Of a stretch of DNA of 64,000 bases, positions 52,191 to 60,791 are shown one piece after another. Source of the DNA: Mycetocola saprophilus (GTDB lineage: Bacteria > Actinomycetota > Actinomycetes > Actinomycetales > Microbacteriaceae); contig NZ_JOEC01000002.1 in assembly GCF_000718085.1 (NCBI RefSeq), forward strand, positions 1,054,001 through 1,118,000, given 5' to 3'. The translations under genes were made by a program, and so were the position numbers. The notes under the pieces are model-generated. The model searched no databases. It saw nothing but the letters and a program-made list of their open reading frames with translations, and was not told the origin of the DNA. Position 1 is the stretch's first letter; each line of letters opens with the position of its first letter.

Positions 52191-53120
52191 CTAGCCCGCG
52201 CTGATCGGCGCGCAGGTGGTCAGGTACTCGATCAGTTCGGTGGCATCGTCCGTGGTGAACAGGGTATCGAGGGCGAAATTGTATTCCTCTCGCCGAATAA
52301 ACGGAATACTGACGGCCTCGAATCCCGCCTGGATCAGGGCGCCGGTCATCATGATTCTTGCCGTGCGCTTATTGCCGTCAAAGTAAAACTGGGAGCGAGT
52401 GGCCGAGGCGCAGTAGACCAGGGCTTTCGCCCGGGGATCACGGAGGGCCGATAGGGCGGCGAGAAGATTTGCGTGATCGGACACAAGCGCGTTGCCTCCG
52501 GAGCCGGTGGGGTCTCCATCGATTCGACCACCCCGTGCTAACAGGACGGTTCCGCCGCCGGTGACGTCCCCTTCGCCGCGGAAATTGCCCGCCTCGATGG
52601 CCTCGTGGCGTGCAACCGCCGCATGGATTCGGTCCGAGAGTTCCTTGCGCAGTGTAAACGTCCCCGCGCGAACCTCGCTCACCATGATGTCCATCCCCTC
52701 GCTAAGCGCCAGGATCTGGTCTGCCTCGGCCTGTGGTTTGCCGCCGATGGTTACTCCCTCGAGCAGCGTCCTCACCTGGGGGAGGGTGAACGTATTGCCC
52801 TCGAGAGCCGCGGCATTCCAGATCAGCGTTGGTAATGATTTCTGGAGGCGAAATAGTGCACGGGATGTGGGTGAGGCGGGAATGAGATCAAAATTGACCC
52901 GAGAAGGGTCCCAGCTGACCCGCCCGGTGGTGATCTGGCGTGCCGGGTCACCCTGCCGAGCACGCGGCCGAGTGGTTGTGGGTTCGGGAACGGGGCTGGG
53001 GGTGTCCCGCGGATGTGTTCCCTGTCGCGGCGCACGGCGTTGTAGGTAGTCTTGCGCGCCACGTCCCCAGGGTTCTGACGGATCGGCGAGGAGAGTCTGC
53101 CGGTTTCCGCGTGGGTTCAT
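52191..53120 (-). CDS. Fic/DOC-family protein with altered active-site motif
   Basis: 309 residues. The Fic core motif (HPFxDGN-GR in most) appears as SQFYFDGNKRTAR at 243-255. The catalytic His is Gln244, while DGNKRxxR for phosphate binding is kept. An upstream helix NAAALEGN (102-109) resembles the inhibitory helix of class II Fic proteins. The first 65 residues are polar and Pro/Arg-rich. Canonical members transfer AMP or phosphate groups to proteins; this one may be inactive, altered, or of a distinct subgroup. It starts seven bases after the HTH partner gene. Confidence 0.8.
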   Translation of the reverse strand: MNPRGNRQTLLADPSEPWGRGAQDYLQRRAPRQGTHPRDTPSPVPEPTTTRPRARQGDPARQITTGRVSWDPSRVNFDLIPASPTSRALFRLQKSLPTLIWNAAALEGNTFTLPQVRTLLEGVTIGGKPQAEADQILALSEGMDIMVSEVRAGTFTLRKELSDRIHAAVARHEAIEAGNFRGEGDVTGGGTVLLARGGRIDGDPTGSGGNALVSDHANLLAALSALRDPRAKALVYCASATRSQFYFDGNKRTARIMMTGALIQAGFEAVSIPFIRREEYNFALDTLFTTDDATELIEYLTTCAPISAG

Positions 53121-53126
53121 CGCCGG

Positions 53127-53906
53127 TCACCACCCCTCGGTGATCGCCTCGGCCAGAGCGCCGAAACCCAAGCCGTGCAGATCGAGAACCGTCTGAATGG
53201 GGGAGACGAGCCGGTGTCCGGTCTCGGGGATCTCAATGGAATCGATCAGGTAGGCCGGATGTGCCGCCGCAACCAGGACCCCTCCGGGCTGGTAGCGATC
53301 CGCGCGCACCAGGGTCTGGCCGAGAATCTCAGAGGCCGCGTCGGCATTCTCGGACCAGAGGATCAGGGGGCCGGGCGTGGACGCCTGATCGAGATAGAAG
53401 TCCGCCACGGGAACTCCCGAGAGGGCGTAGTGGCCCCGGGCGGCGACGCCGGTGGAGTGCGCCAGCTTCATCATGCGCGCCGAGCTAAACCCCGGGCGCG
53501 GTGAAAAGAAGCCCGCGCCGGCGCGATGCTGCGGGGCGGCATAGCGCCCGGCTGTTTCGATAATTTCCGGAGGCGTGCGGGCACCCCAGCGTTCGAAGCG
53601 GGTGGTCCATTCCTGAACATCTGCCGCCGAGATACCGGTCGAGGTGTCCTTCTCCGAGTCGAGGACGCCGGTAAAGGTGGGATCCAGCAGTGCCCGAGCG
53701 GCGATGGCGGCACCGGGGTCACTCGCGGGAACCAGGGTCAGGTGCACATCGAGTCCGGCGGCCAGCGCGAACTCCCGCAGTGTCTTGAGCTCGGGAGACG
53801 ACGCACCATCGCGAACGCGTTGAATCGTCATTCGCGAAAGACCGGTGGCGCGCGCGGTTGAGGTGGGGTGCGCGCCCAGCTGGCTGATGAGGGTGGAGAC
53901 GTCCAT
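53127..53906 (-). CDS. HTH protein with AbiEi-like C-terminus, Fic partner
   Basis: 259 residues. N-terminal helix-turn-helix (STARATGLSRMTIQRVRDG, about 16-35) of the Xre type. A linker region follows, then a C-terminal part (HYALSGVPVADFYL, TGHRLVSPIQTVLDLHGLG) resembling the nucleotidyl-transferase-linked antitoxin fold seen in AbiEi-like proteins. Placed right before the Fic gene it looks like the regulator/antitoxin of a two-gene module. Two repeated operator-like elements lie just upstream, as expected for autoregulation. Role inferred. Confidence 0.7.
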   Translation of the reverse strand: MDVSTLISQLGAHPTSTARATGLSRMTIQRVRDGASSPELKTLREFALAAGLDVHLTLVPASDPGAAIAARALLDPTFTGVLDSEKDTSTGISAADVQEWTTRFERWGARTPPEIIETAGRYAAPQHRAGAGFFSPRPGFSSARMMKLAHSTGVAARGHYALSGVPVADFYLDQASTPGPLILWSENADAASEILGQTLVRADRYQPGGVLVAAAHPAYLIDSIEIPETGHRLVSPIQTVLDLHGLGFGALAEAITEGW

Positions 53907-53915
53907 GCCTCAACG

Positions 53916-53949
53916 TAACATCAATGTTGCAGCCGTAACAAGGGTGTTA
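53916..53949 (-). promoter_or_regulatory. Twin operator TAACA-N4-TGTTR, 20 bp apart
   Basis: Two inverted repeats, at 53916-53929 (TAACA TCAA TGTTG) and 53936-53949 (TAACA AGGG TGTTA). They begin exactly 20 bases apart, two helical turns, immediately before the HTH gene start (53906). Typical of cooperative binding by a dimeric HTH antitoxin. Confidence 0.7.
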
Positions 53950-53961
53950 CCGCGAGGGTGC

Positions 53962-54483
53962 TTAGGCGGTGTGTGGCCCGCCGGCGAGGATCGGGTCGTG
54001 ATCAAAAACCGGGAGGGCCTCGGTGCGGACCACCGATTCCGGGGCCTGGGCGTAGACGGCCGCCGCGGCGAGGGTGCGCAGCAGCGGATCCTCCCGCTCG
54101 GCCAGGGCCAGTCCCACGAGCACACGAATGGCGGAGTCGGGCAGATCGCAGCGCGCGAGTCCGCGCAGAGCCCACACTCGGAGGTCCTCATCGGGATCGC
54201 GGTTGGCCACGCCGGCCAGGATCTCGCCGATCAGATTGCGTGCGGTATCCAGCTCTTCATCGAAGAGACGGCCGGGCTCCTCCCCGTCGATCGCCGCGAT
54301 CAGCGCCAGGGCACGGGCGGCCTCGGTGCGCACGGCCGGATCCTCGGCGCTGTCCTCAACCAGGGTGATCAGGAAGTCGACCCGGTCGGAGTCGGCACCG
54401 GCTTCGCAGCCGCGCAGGAGTCTGGCGCGACGATCGGGGTCGGCGCTTCGGAAGGCATCGATCAGATCCACGGTGGCGGTCAT
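53962..54483 (-). CDS. HEAT-repeat-like small protein
   Basis: 173 residues, all-helical: LLRGCEAGADSDRVDFLITLV, AVRTEAARALALIAAID, LIGEILAGVANRDPDEDLRV, WALRGLARCDLPDSAIRVLVG and LLRTLAAAAVYAQ form helical pairs as in HEAT/ARM repeats. No catalytic motif. ATG 54483 has CAGAAT six bases upstream, again a leaderless-type start. Unknown function. Confidence 0.7.
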   Translation of the reverse strand: MTATVDLIDAFRSADPDRRARLLRGCEAGADSDRVDFLITLVEDSAEDPAVRTEAARALALIAAIDGEEPGRLFDEELDTARNLIGEILAGVANRDPDEDLRVWALRGLARCDLPDSAIRVLVGLALAEREDPLLRTLAAAAVYAQAPESVVRTEALPVFDHDPILAGGPHTA

Positions 54484-54558
54484 GCCTCTATTCTGCGCGC
54501 TTGCGTCCGGAGATGCCAGGGTCTCGAGCAAAACGATCGGCCGGGGTGCCCAAAACGC

Positions 54559-54588
54559 AATCGCCGCCGGTGCGAACCGACGGCGATT
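54559..54588 (-). terminator. Hairpin downstream of pepP
   Basis: AATCGCCG/CGGCGATT with inner CGGT/ACCG around GCGA. It lies 70 bases beyond the pepP stop on the minus strand. No clear T-run, so terminator status is moderate. Confidence 0.55.
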
Positions 54589-54658
54589 ACGAAGTGGACG
54601 GCCACCCGGGAAGCCCATCAGCGTTTCGCGGGATACGGCCGGGGCGATGCCCGAGTGC

Positions 54659-56041
54659 CTAGGCGTTCAGGCGCGCGATCCACGCCTCGACATCGTCCGC
54701 GGTGCGCGGGATGTGTGCCGAGAGGTTTTCGGCACCGTCGGCGGTGACCAGGATGTCGTCCTCGATCCGAACGCCGATGCCGCGGAACTCCTCGGGCACG
54801 GTCAGGTCGTCGTTCTGGAAGTACAGGCCGGGCTCGATCGTGAAGATCATGCCCTCCTCGACGATGCCCTCGTGGTAGAAGTCGCGACGAGCCTGGGCGC
54901 AGTCGTGCACGTCGATGCCCAGGTGGTGGCTGGTACCGTGCACCATGTACCGGCGGTGGTACTGGTTCTCCACCAGCAGCGACTCCTCGGCCGAAACCGG
55001 CAGCATGCCCCACTCGGCGGTCTTCTCGGCGATTACGCGCATGGCCTCGGCGTGGATCTCCTTGAACACGATGCCGGGTCGCACGATCGCCAGGGCGGCA
55101 TCGGCTGCCTCGCGCACGGCCTCATAGACCTTGCGCTGCACGTCGGTGAAGGTGCCGTTGATCGGCAGGGTGCGGGTGATGTCCGCGGTGTACAGGCTCT
55201 CGACCTCGACGCCGGCATCCACCAGGATCAGCTCGCCCGGGGTGACCGCGCCGTCGTTGCGGGTCCAGTGCAGGATGCACGCGTGGGATCCCGAGGCCGC
55301 GATGGTGTCATAACCGACGGTGTTGCCGTGCTCGCGGGCGTGGGTGTTGAAGACACCCTCGACCACGCGCTCGCCCCGCGGGGAGGCGATGATGCGGGGC
55401 AGCTCGGCGATGAAGGCGTCGAATCCACCGGCGGTGGCGTTCACTGCTTCGCGCATCTCGGCGATCTCGAAGGAGTCCTTGACCAGGCGCAGCTCGGAGA
55501 CGAACCGGGTGAGGTCCTCGTCGTGGTCGATGCGCAGGTCCGAGTCGGTGGCCACAAACTCATCCAGGTGGGCGGTAGCCAGGTTCAGGTCGGCGGCAAC
55601 CTGGGCCAGGGAGGGGCGCGGACCGATCCAGAACTCGCCGATCGCGTGGTTGGCGTAGAACTCGTCGGAGTCGCGCCCGGCGCGTTCGCGGAAGTACAGG
55701 GTGATCTCGTGACCCTCGCCCGCGGGCTCAAACACCAGCACGGCACCGGGCTCGGAGTCGGCACCCCAGCCGGTCAGGTGGGCAAAGGCCGAGTGGGCGC
55801 GGAACGGGTAGTCGGTGTCGTTGGAGCGCTGCTTGGGGTCGCCGGCCTCGATCACCACGCGGGCACCGGTAAACGCGGCGCTCACCTCGGCGCGGCGCCT
55901 CTCGGCAAACGCCGCCTGGACGCGCGCGGTGGGGAGCTCATCCGTGCGGTCGGCCCACTGGGACCCAATATAGTCCTGGAAGCGATCGGATCCGGGGGTG
56001 GTGGATCGGGCGTCCTTGGTCTCTTCGCTACTGGTAGTCAT
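54659..56041 (-). CDS. pepP: Xaa-Pro aminopeptidase (aminopeptidase P)
   Basis: 460 residues, M24B metallopeptidase. Metal ligands are visible in LVDAGVEVESLYTADITRT, HGTSHHLGIDVHD, FTIEPGLYF and GIGVRIEDDILV; the N-terminal creatinase-like domain covers about 40-190 (DYPFRAHSAFAHLTGW). It removes N-terminal residues before proline in the cytoplasm. ATG 56041 with GAGAAT seven bases upstream. Confidence 0.95.
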   Translation of the reverse strand: MTTSSEETKDARSTTPGSDRFQDYIGSQWADRTDELPTARVQAAFAERRRAEVSAAFTGARVVIEAGDPKQRSNDTDYPFRAHSAFAHLTGWGADSEPGAVLVFEPAGEGHEITLYFRERAGRDSDEFYANHAIGEFWIGPRPSLAQVAADLNLATAHLDEFVATDSDLRIDHDEDLTRFVSELRLVKDSFEIAEMREAVNATAGGFDAFIAELPRIIASPRGERVVEGVFNTHAREHGNTVGYDTIAASGSHACILHWTRNDGAVTPGELILVDAGVEVESLYTADITRTLPINGTFTDVQRKVYEAVREAADAALAIVRPGIVFKEIHAEAMRVIAEKTAEWGMLPVSAEESLLVENQYHRRYMVHGTSHHLGIDVHDCAQARRDFYHEGIVEEGMIFTIEPGLYFQNDDLTVPEEFRGIGVRIEDDILVTADGAENLSAHIPRTADDVEAWIARLNA

Positions 56042-56133
56042 GCTTTACATTCTCGCACTGTTCGTGCCCCGGTTTGAAGCACCTGGCGTGTCTGTCCGCC
56101 TTGGCTCGCTCACCGCGGTGTCGCGGGTTGATC

Positions 56134-56610
56134 CTAGCGAGAACCTGCCTCGGACTCATGCACAACCCGTGAGTGGTGAAGGAGTCGAGCCCTAACCGTC
56201 TCCCGTACAATTTTTGCGCGGTGCGATCCGCCGCGCGCAAGGTGTTGAACGTCGAGGTAGGCGTGCCCTGGAAGCGGCAGCGTTTCGCGTTGAAGGATTG
56301 AGAAATCGTCGTGTAAATGAAGCTCGAGCATCCAGAGCGAGGCTGACACCAACCCACGAATGTGATGGACGGGATGGGCGTTTACCTGGGTGAGGTGCTG
56401 GTACATACGTCCAGGCGTCGTTCGTCTTGAACGCGCGCCGGAGAGCTTTCCGTCGTCTAGGGTTCCCCATGCGAACATCAGATTACTTACTACTCCGGTC
56501 ACTGGATCAATCAGGTTCGGTGTATCAAAACAGGCCCGTAACCAGAGCTCGTCCGGGACGTCAGGGATGTTCTCACCGGGCAGAAGATACTCGCAGTGCA
56601 CGCTAGTCAT
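56134..56610 (-). CDS. Uncharacterised protein, second gene of a two-gene unit
   Basis: 158 residues, soluble. Visible patterns: LWLRACFDTPNLIDPVTG, FAWGTLDDGKLSGARS, GRMYQHLT, GLVSASLWMLELHLHDDF and LPGHAYLDVQHLAR. This order resembles uncharacterised bacterial proteins of about 150 residues that I cannot name. No motif for function. It overlaps the upstream gene by eight bases. Lower GC than neighbours, suggesting acquisition. Confidence 0.55.
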   Translation of the reverse strand: MTSVHCEYLLPGENIPDVPDELWLRACFDTPNLIDPVTGVVSNLMFAWGTLDDGKLSGARSRRTTPGRMYQHLTQVNAHPVHHIRGLVSASLWMLELHLHDDFSILQRETLPLPGHAYLDVQHLARGGSHRAKIVRETVRARLLHHSRVVHESEAGSR

Positions 56611-56938
56611 GAACGTGTGTGCTGATAAAGGTTTTTAGTCGAGTGGCATCCCGAGTGGAGATACTCGCGGGCTCGGCGGGTGGCTCCACCGGGATGTATC
56701 CAAGAAAATACCTGCCCGAAGAGTCAACCTCGAAAACAACCACCCAGAGGGCGGACTGCCACTCAATGCGGATCCCGCTCGTCTCGCCGGGAAATATGCC
56801 GGGTGCGGGCCAGCCGCGCTCTCCCGAATCGATGAGCAGCGTGGCGAGTGTGGCGAGTGCTGGCGTGGGAATCAGAGCGGAGACATCGAGTGATTCGAGC
56901 CGTTCCGTCCAGGGTTTGTGTGTCGTTCCATAGTTCAT
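56603..56938 (-). CDS. Uncharacterised protein, first gene of a two-gene unit
   Basis: 111 residues, acidic. It contains RIEWQSALWVVVFEVDSSGRYFLGYIPV, a strand-rich core with a helical N-terminal part (ALATLATLLIDSGERGWPAP). GAGG eight bases before ATG 56938 supports that start over the longer frame. Overlap with the following gene implies joint function. Family not recognised. Confidence 0.55.
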   Translation of the reverse strand: MNYGTTHKPWTERLESLDVSALIPTPALATLATLLIDSGERGWPAPGIFPGETSGIRIEWQSALWVVVFEVDSSGRYFLGYIPVEPPAEPASISTRDATRLKTFISTHVHD

Positions 56939-57096
56939 TGTGAAAACCTCGTTTTCGTCCGAATGTGACGGTACGTCAACGTCGGGGGCACGAGGCGATA
57001 CCTTGTTGAAGGTTATGTCGCGGACGAGGCCACGGCTATGGAAAACCAACGAGACTTAGCTGAGAATCCGAGGCATATCCGGAACGAAGTTCGGGG

Positions 57097-58119
57097 CTAG
57101 TCCGCCGCGGCCGGTTCCAGGCGCACGGTGATCGGGCGGTGATCGCTGCCCGCCTGATCGAACTCGCTGTGTACCTTCATGCCGGCGATGTCCCAGACCG
57201 GGGTGGCGAAGACGTGATCGATCGGGGATCCCAGCAGTGCGGGAATGTTGGTCGGCCAGGTGCCGAGGGCTGCGGTGCGGGTCGCCAGGCCCGCGTCATT
57301 GCAGCGCCCGAGCGCGGCGCCGTCGCGGCCGAGGCCCGCCATGCTGTCCACGGTCGCGTTGAAGTCGCCGGCGATGATGACGTTCTCGGCGTCACACTGC
57401 GCGGCGAGCCAGGCCAGGTCCTCGCGCCAGTTGTGCATCTGCGGGGTCGAGGGGGAGACAGCGTGGCTGGCGATGATGGTGGGGCCGCGGCCGTCGGCGG
57501 GACGGAGCACCACGCTGGGCACCACGAGCGTGTTCGAGGCACCCACGCCGTTGCTGCTGGCCTGCGTGTACGCGCCCAGCGAGGGGGAGACCAAAACCGT
57601 GGTTGAGCTGGCGGCAGCAATCTTGCCAAACGACTCGGTAAACACGTTCATGGGTTTGCCGGCGGCCTTCATCGCGGCGGCCACCTCGAGTCCGGTCTGA
57701 TTGCGGGTCTCGGGCAGGGCGACGATATCCGCCCCGGAGTCCAGCGCGAGCTTGGCGATGGTGGCCGAACCCATCGCGTTACCCTTGGTGTTCCAACTGA
57801 GCACGTTGATGCTGCTCTCGGTTTTTGCCGGCATCGCATCGTTGTCAAACCCGCGGTACACCAGGATGCCGGTGTTGGCCACGGCTCCGAGGAACATGAC
57901 CACGGCCATGCTGCCGGCGAATCCGCGCAGCGGGCGAATGATCCCGATGATTAAAAAGAGGATCAGCGCGGCGACGCAGCAGGCCACCAGGAGGCCACGC
58001 ATCGCGGTGATCTGGGCGACGACCACGGTGGTCTGGAGACCAAACAGCGGGGGCCAGGTCACGATGAGCAGGCCCAGTGCAACCGCAAGGGTGAGGAGAG
58101 CGCCGAGGAACTTGAACAT
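57097..58119 (-). CDS. Membrane-anchored endonuclease/exonuclease/phosphatase-fold protein
   Basis: 340 residues. Three hydrophobic segments at the N-terminus (about 5-25, 40-62 and 68-88), then an extracytoplasmic EEP domain. Its active-site motifs are INVLSWNTKGN, VALPETR, IIAGDFNAT and GSDHRPITV, all intact. Family members cleave phosphodiesters in nucleic acids or lipids. With a membrane anchor and outside location, a role on extracellular substrates is plausible. Confidence 0.88.
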   Translation of the reverse strand: MFKFLGALLTLAVALGLLIVTWPPLFGLQTTVVVAQITAMRGLLVACCVAALILFLIIGIIRPLRGFAGSMAVVMFLGAVANTGILVYRGFDNDAMPAKTESSINVLSWNTKGNAMGSATIAKLALDSGADIVALPETRNQTGLEVAAAMKAAGKPMNVFTESFGKIAAASSTTVLVSPSLGAYTQASSNGVGASNTLVVPSVVLRPADGRGPTIIASHAVSPSTPQMHNWREDLAWLAAQCDAENVIIAGDFNATVDSMAGLGRDGAALGRCNDAGLATRTAALGTWPTNIPALLGSPIDHVFATPVWDIAGMKVHSEFDQAGSDHRPITVRLEPAAAD

Positions 58120-58193
58120 GACCCGGTCAGGATATCGGGCGAAATCTGGGAGTTCCCGGGAGGATGCTGAGCATGCGGCCTACACTGGTCAGT

Positions 58194-59066
58194 ATGCCCC
58201 TGCAATCCTCCCTCCGTGGTCCCGCCGATCTGCACACTCATTCGAGTATCTCCGACGGTACCGAAACCCCCGGAGAACTGGTGCGGGCGGCGGCTCAGGC
58301 CGGATTGGGCACGGTTGCGCTGACCGATCACGACACCACCGCGGGCTGGCCCGAGGCGATGGTCGCGGCCCCTGAAGTGGGGGTGAACCTGATTCCCGGG
58401 ATGGAGCTGAGCACCCGGCATAACGGCATGAGCGTGCACATGCTCGCCTACCTGTTTGATCCCTCCGATCCGGCGCTGCTGGCCGAAACCGAGCGGATCC
58501 GGGTGGCCCGCAAGACACGCGCGGCCGAGATCGTGGAAAACATTCGGGTGGACTATGACCTCACCTGGGAGGACGTCCTCGCCCAGACCACCCCCGGGGC
58601 CTCGATCGGGCGTCCACACATCGCCGACGCGCTGGTGGCCCGCGGCCACTCCACCGATCGCAGCGCCGCGTTTGACACCATCCTGCACCCACGCAGCGGA
58701 TACATTATCCCGCTCTATGCGCCGGATCCCATCGTGGCGATCCGGATGATCCGCGAGGCCGGCGGCGTACCGGTCATCGCCCACCCGGCCACCGGAACCC
58801 GGGGACGCCTGATCCCCGAGGACGTGGTTGCCGAGATGGTAGAGGCGGGACTGTTCGGGATGGAGATCGACCACCGCGAGAACACCCCCGAGGGGAAGTC
58901 GTGGCTGCGCGCGCTGGCCGCCCGCTACAACCTGGTGCTCACCGGATCCAGCGACTATCACGGGGCCGGCAAGCCCAACCGGCTCGGGGAGAACACCACG
59001 CCGAGCGCGGTGGTGGACGCGATCGTGGCCGAGGCCACCGGGTTCGCCCCGATCATCGCCGGCTAG
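58194..59066 (+). CDS. PHP-domain phosphoesterase
   Basis: 290 residues. Metal-binding motifs DLHTHSSISDG, LTDHDTT, GMEL, VIAHPAT and SSDYHG are all in place. It resembles 3',5'-nucleoside bisphosphate phosphatase/RNase AM-type PHP proteins. ATG 58194 has TACACT seven bases upstream, so leaderless; longer in-frame starts at 58164 and 58173 precede that box. Confidence 0.9.
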   Translation: MPLQSSLRGPADLHTHSSISDGTETPGELVRAAAQAGLGTVALTDHDTTAGWPEAMVAAPEVGVNLIPGMELSTRHNGMSVHMLAYLFDPSDPALLAETERIRVARKTRAAEIVENIRVDYDLTWEDVLAQTTPGASIGRPHIADALVARGHSTDRSAAFDTILHPRSGYIIPLYAPDPIVAIRMIREAGGVPVIAHPATGTRGRLIPEDVVAEMVEAGLFGMEIDHRENTPEGKSWLRALAARYNLVLTGSSDYHGAGKPNRLGENTTPSAVVDAIVAEATGFAPIIAG

Positions 59067-59073
59067 CCCACAG

Positions 59074-59117
59074 ACACAACGCCCGCCCTTCCGAGTTGGA
59101 GGGGCGGGTGTTGTGTT
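59074..59117. terminator. Bidirectional terminator between PHP and helicase genes
   Basis: ACACAACGCCCGCCC pairs with GGGCGGGTGTTGTGT (one G-T pair), followed by TTTCT. It closes both converging genes. Confidence 0.8.
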
Positions 59118-59124
59118 TCTGCGG

Positions 59125-60672
59125 CTATTCGGCGGCGGGAGCGGCCTCGGCGGGGGCTGCACCCTCGCCGCGACCGCGGCCACCACGCGAGCGACGACGA
59201 CGGCGCGGAGCACCCTCGCCATCCTGCGGTGCCGAGGCGGTCACCGGGGCACCCTCAACCGGGGTGACGCCGGCGGCGGGACCGGCGGCCGCGCCGCCAC
59301 CGCGGGTGCGACGACGGTTACGCGAGGGGCGAGCGGCGTCTCCGCCGGCCTCACCCGATCGGGCGGGACGCTCGGTACGAGCCTGACCTTCGCCGCGACC
59401 CTGGCCTTCGCCACGTGCCGGACGCGATCCGTTGCCACTGCGAGCACCACCGCTGCGGGCGGCACCCTCGCGCGGGGCCGCCGGGGCGGCGGGCTTCAGA
59501 CGGCCCTTTGTGCCGGCGGGGATGTTGAGGTCCTCAAACAGGTGCGGGGAGGAGGAATAGGTCTCGGTGGGCTCGGGCTGACCGAACTCCAGCGCCTTGT
59601 TGATCAGGGCCCACTTGTGCAGGTCTTCCCAGTCGACGAAGGTCACGGCGATACCGGTCTTCCCGGCGCGGCCGGTGCGGCCCACGCGGTGCAGGTAGGT
59701 CTTCTCGTCGTCGGGGATGGTGTGGTTGATCACGTGGGTCACATCGTCCACGTCGATGCCGCGGGCGGCCACATCGGTCGCGATCAGCACGTCCTTCTTG
59801 CCCGCCTTGAATGCGGCCATGCCGCGCTCGCGCTGCTCCTGGCCGAGGTCTCCGTGCACGGCGGTCGCGTTGAAGCCGCGGTCGTTGAGCTCGTCCATCA
59901 GGCGGGCGGCGGCACGCTTGGTGCGGGTGAAGATCACGGTCTTGCCGCGGCCCTCGGCCTGCAGGATGCGGGCGATGACCTCGTCCTTATCCAGCGAGTG
60001 CGCACGGTAGATGACGTGCTTAATGTTGGCCTGGGTCAGACCCTCATCCGGGTCGCTTGCGCGAATGTGGATGGGCTTGGTCATGAACCGGCGCGACAGG
60101 GCGACGATCGGACCGGGCATGGTGGCCGAGAACAGCATGGTGTGGCGCTCGGCGGGGGTCTTAGAGAAGAGGCGCTCGATGTCGGCCAGGAAGCCCAGGT
60201 CGAGCATCTTGTCGGCCTCGTCCAGCACCATTTCCTGGATCTTGGAGAAGTCGAGCAGGCGCTGGTTGTTGAGGTCGATCAGTCGTCCCGGGGTACCCAC
60301 GATGACCTGGGCGCCGGCCTTGATCTCCTCGATCTGACCTTCATAGGCCTTGCCTCCGTAGATGGCGGCGATCTTGGTGGGACGGTTGCCGGCGGCCAGC
60401 ACCAGGTCTTCATACACCTGGACGGCCAGCTCGCGGGTGGGAACCACGATCAGCGCCTTGACGCCGGGTTCGGGGTTGTCGCCGAGGCGCTGCAGCACCG
60501 GGAGACCAAAACCGAAGGTCTTACCGGTGCCGGTCTTGGCCTGGCCGATGATGTCCTGGCCGGCGATGGCCAGCGGGATGGTCTGTTCCTGGATCGGGAA
60601 CGGCGCGGTAATTCCCTTACCGGCGAGGGCGTCCACCATGTCCTGGGCGACGCCGAGTTCAAGAAAAGTCAC
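59125..60672 (-). CDS. DEAD-box RNA helicase, RhlE type
   Basis: 515 residues. Q motif PFPIQEQTIPLA, motif I AKTGTGKT, Ia PTRELA, II LDEADKM, III SATMP, V ATDVAARGIDV and VI HRVGRTGRAG are intact. The C-terminal 110 residues are a basic/Gly/Ala tail (RRRRRSRGGRGRGEG) for RNA binding. It remodels RNA in ribosome assembly or decay. Start GTG 60672. The neighbourhood with ferritin-like, DUF3107 and AdnA genes matches the conserved actinobacterial region. Confidence 0.93.
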   Translation of the reverse strand: MTFLELGVAQDMVDALAGKGITAPFPIQEQTIPLAIAGQDIIGQAKTGTGKTFGFGLPVLQRLGDNPEPGVKALIVVPTRELAVQVYEDLVLAAGNRPTKIAAIYGGKAYEGQIEEIKAGAQVIVGTPGRLIDLNNQRLLDFSKIQEMVLDEADKMLDLGFLADIERLFSKTPAERHTMLFSATMPGPIVALSRRFMTKPIHIRASDPDEGLTQANIKHVIYRAHSLDKDEVIARILQAEGRGKTVIFTRTKRAAARLMDELNDRGFNATAVHGDLGQEQRERGMAAFKAGKKDVLIATDVAARGIDVDDVTHVINHTIPDDEKTYLHRVGRTGRAGKTGIAVTFVDWEDLHKWALINKALEFGQPEPTETYSSSPHLFEDLNIPAGTKGRLKPAAPAAPREGAARSGGARSGNGSRPARGEGQGRGEGQARTERPARSGEAGGDAARPSRNRRRTRGGGAAAGPAAGVTPVEGAPVTASAPQDGEGAPRRRRRSRGGRGRGEGAAPAEAAPAAE

Positions 60673-60791
60673 GATATTTAATGCCTGTCATGCAGTGATG
60701 TGGTCTACGCCAACGGATTCTGCGTGCGGGCGTAGGGTCCCATTCCAACGATGAGACACTCCCAGCTTACCGGGACGCGTAGACTGAGCGT

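Noticed and set aside
54074..56077. 667-codon plus-strand frame opposite the HEAT-like and pepP genes
   Set aside because: Mirror of pepP third-position bias; no motif and no start signals.
59113..60681. 522-codon plus-strand frame opposite the RhlE-type helicase
   Set aside because: All helicase motifs are on the minus strand; the plus frame is Gly/Val/His/Leu-rich noise.
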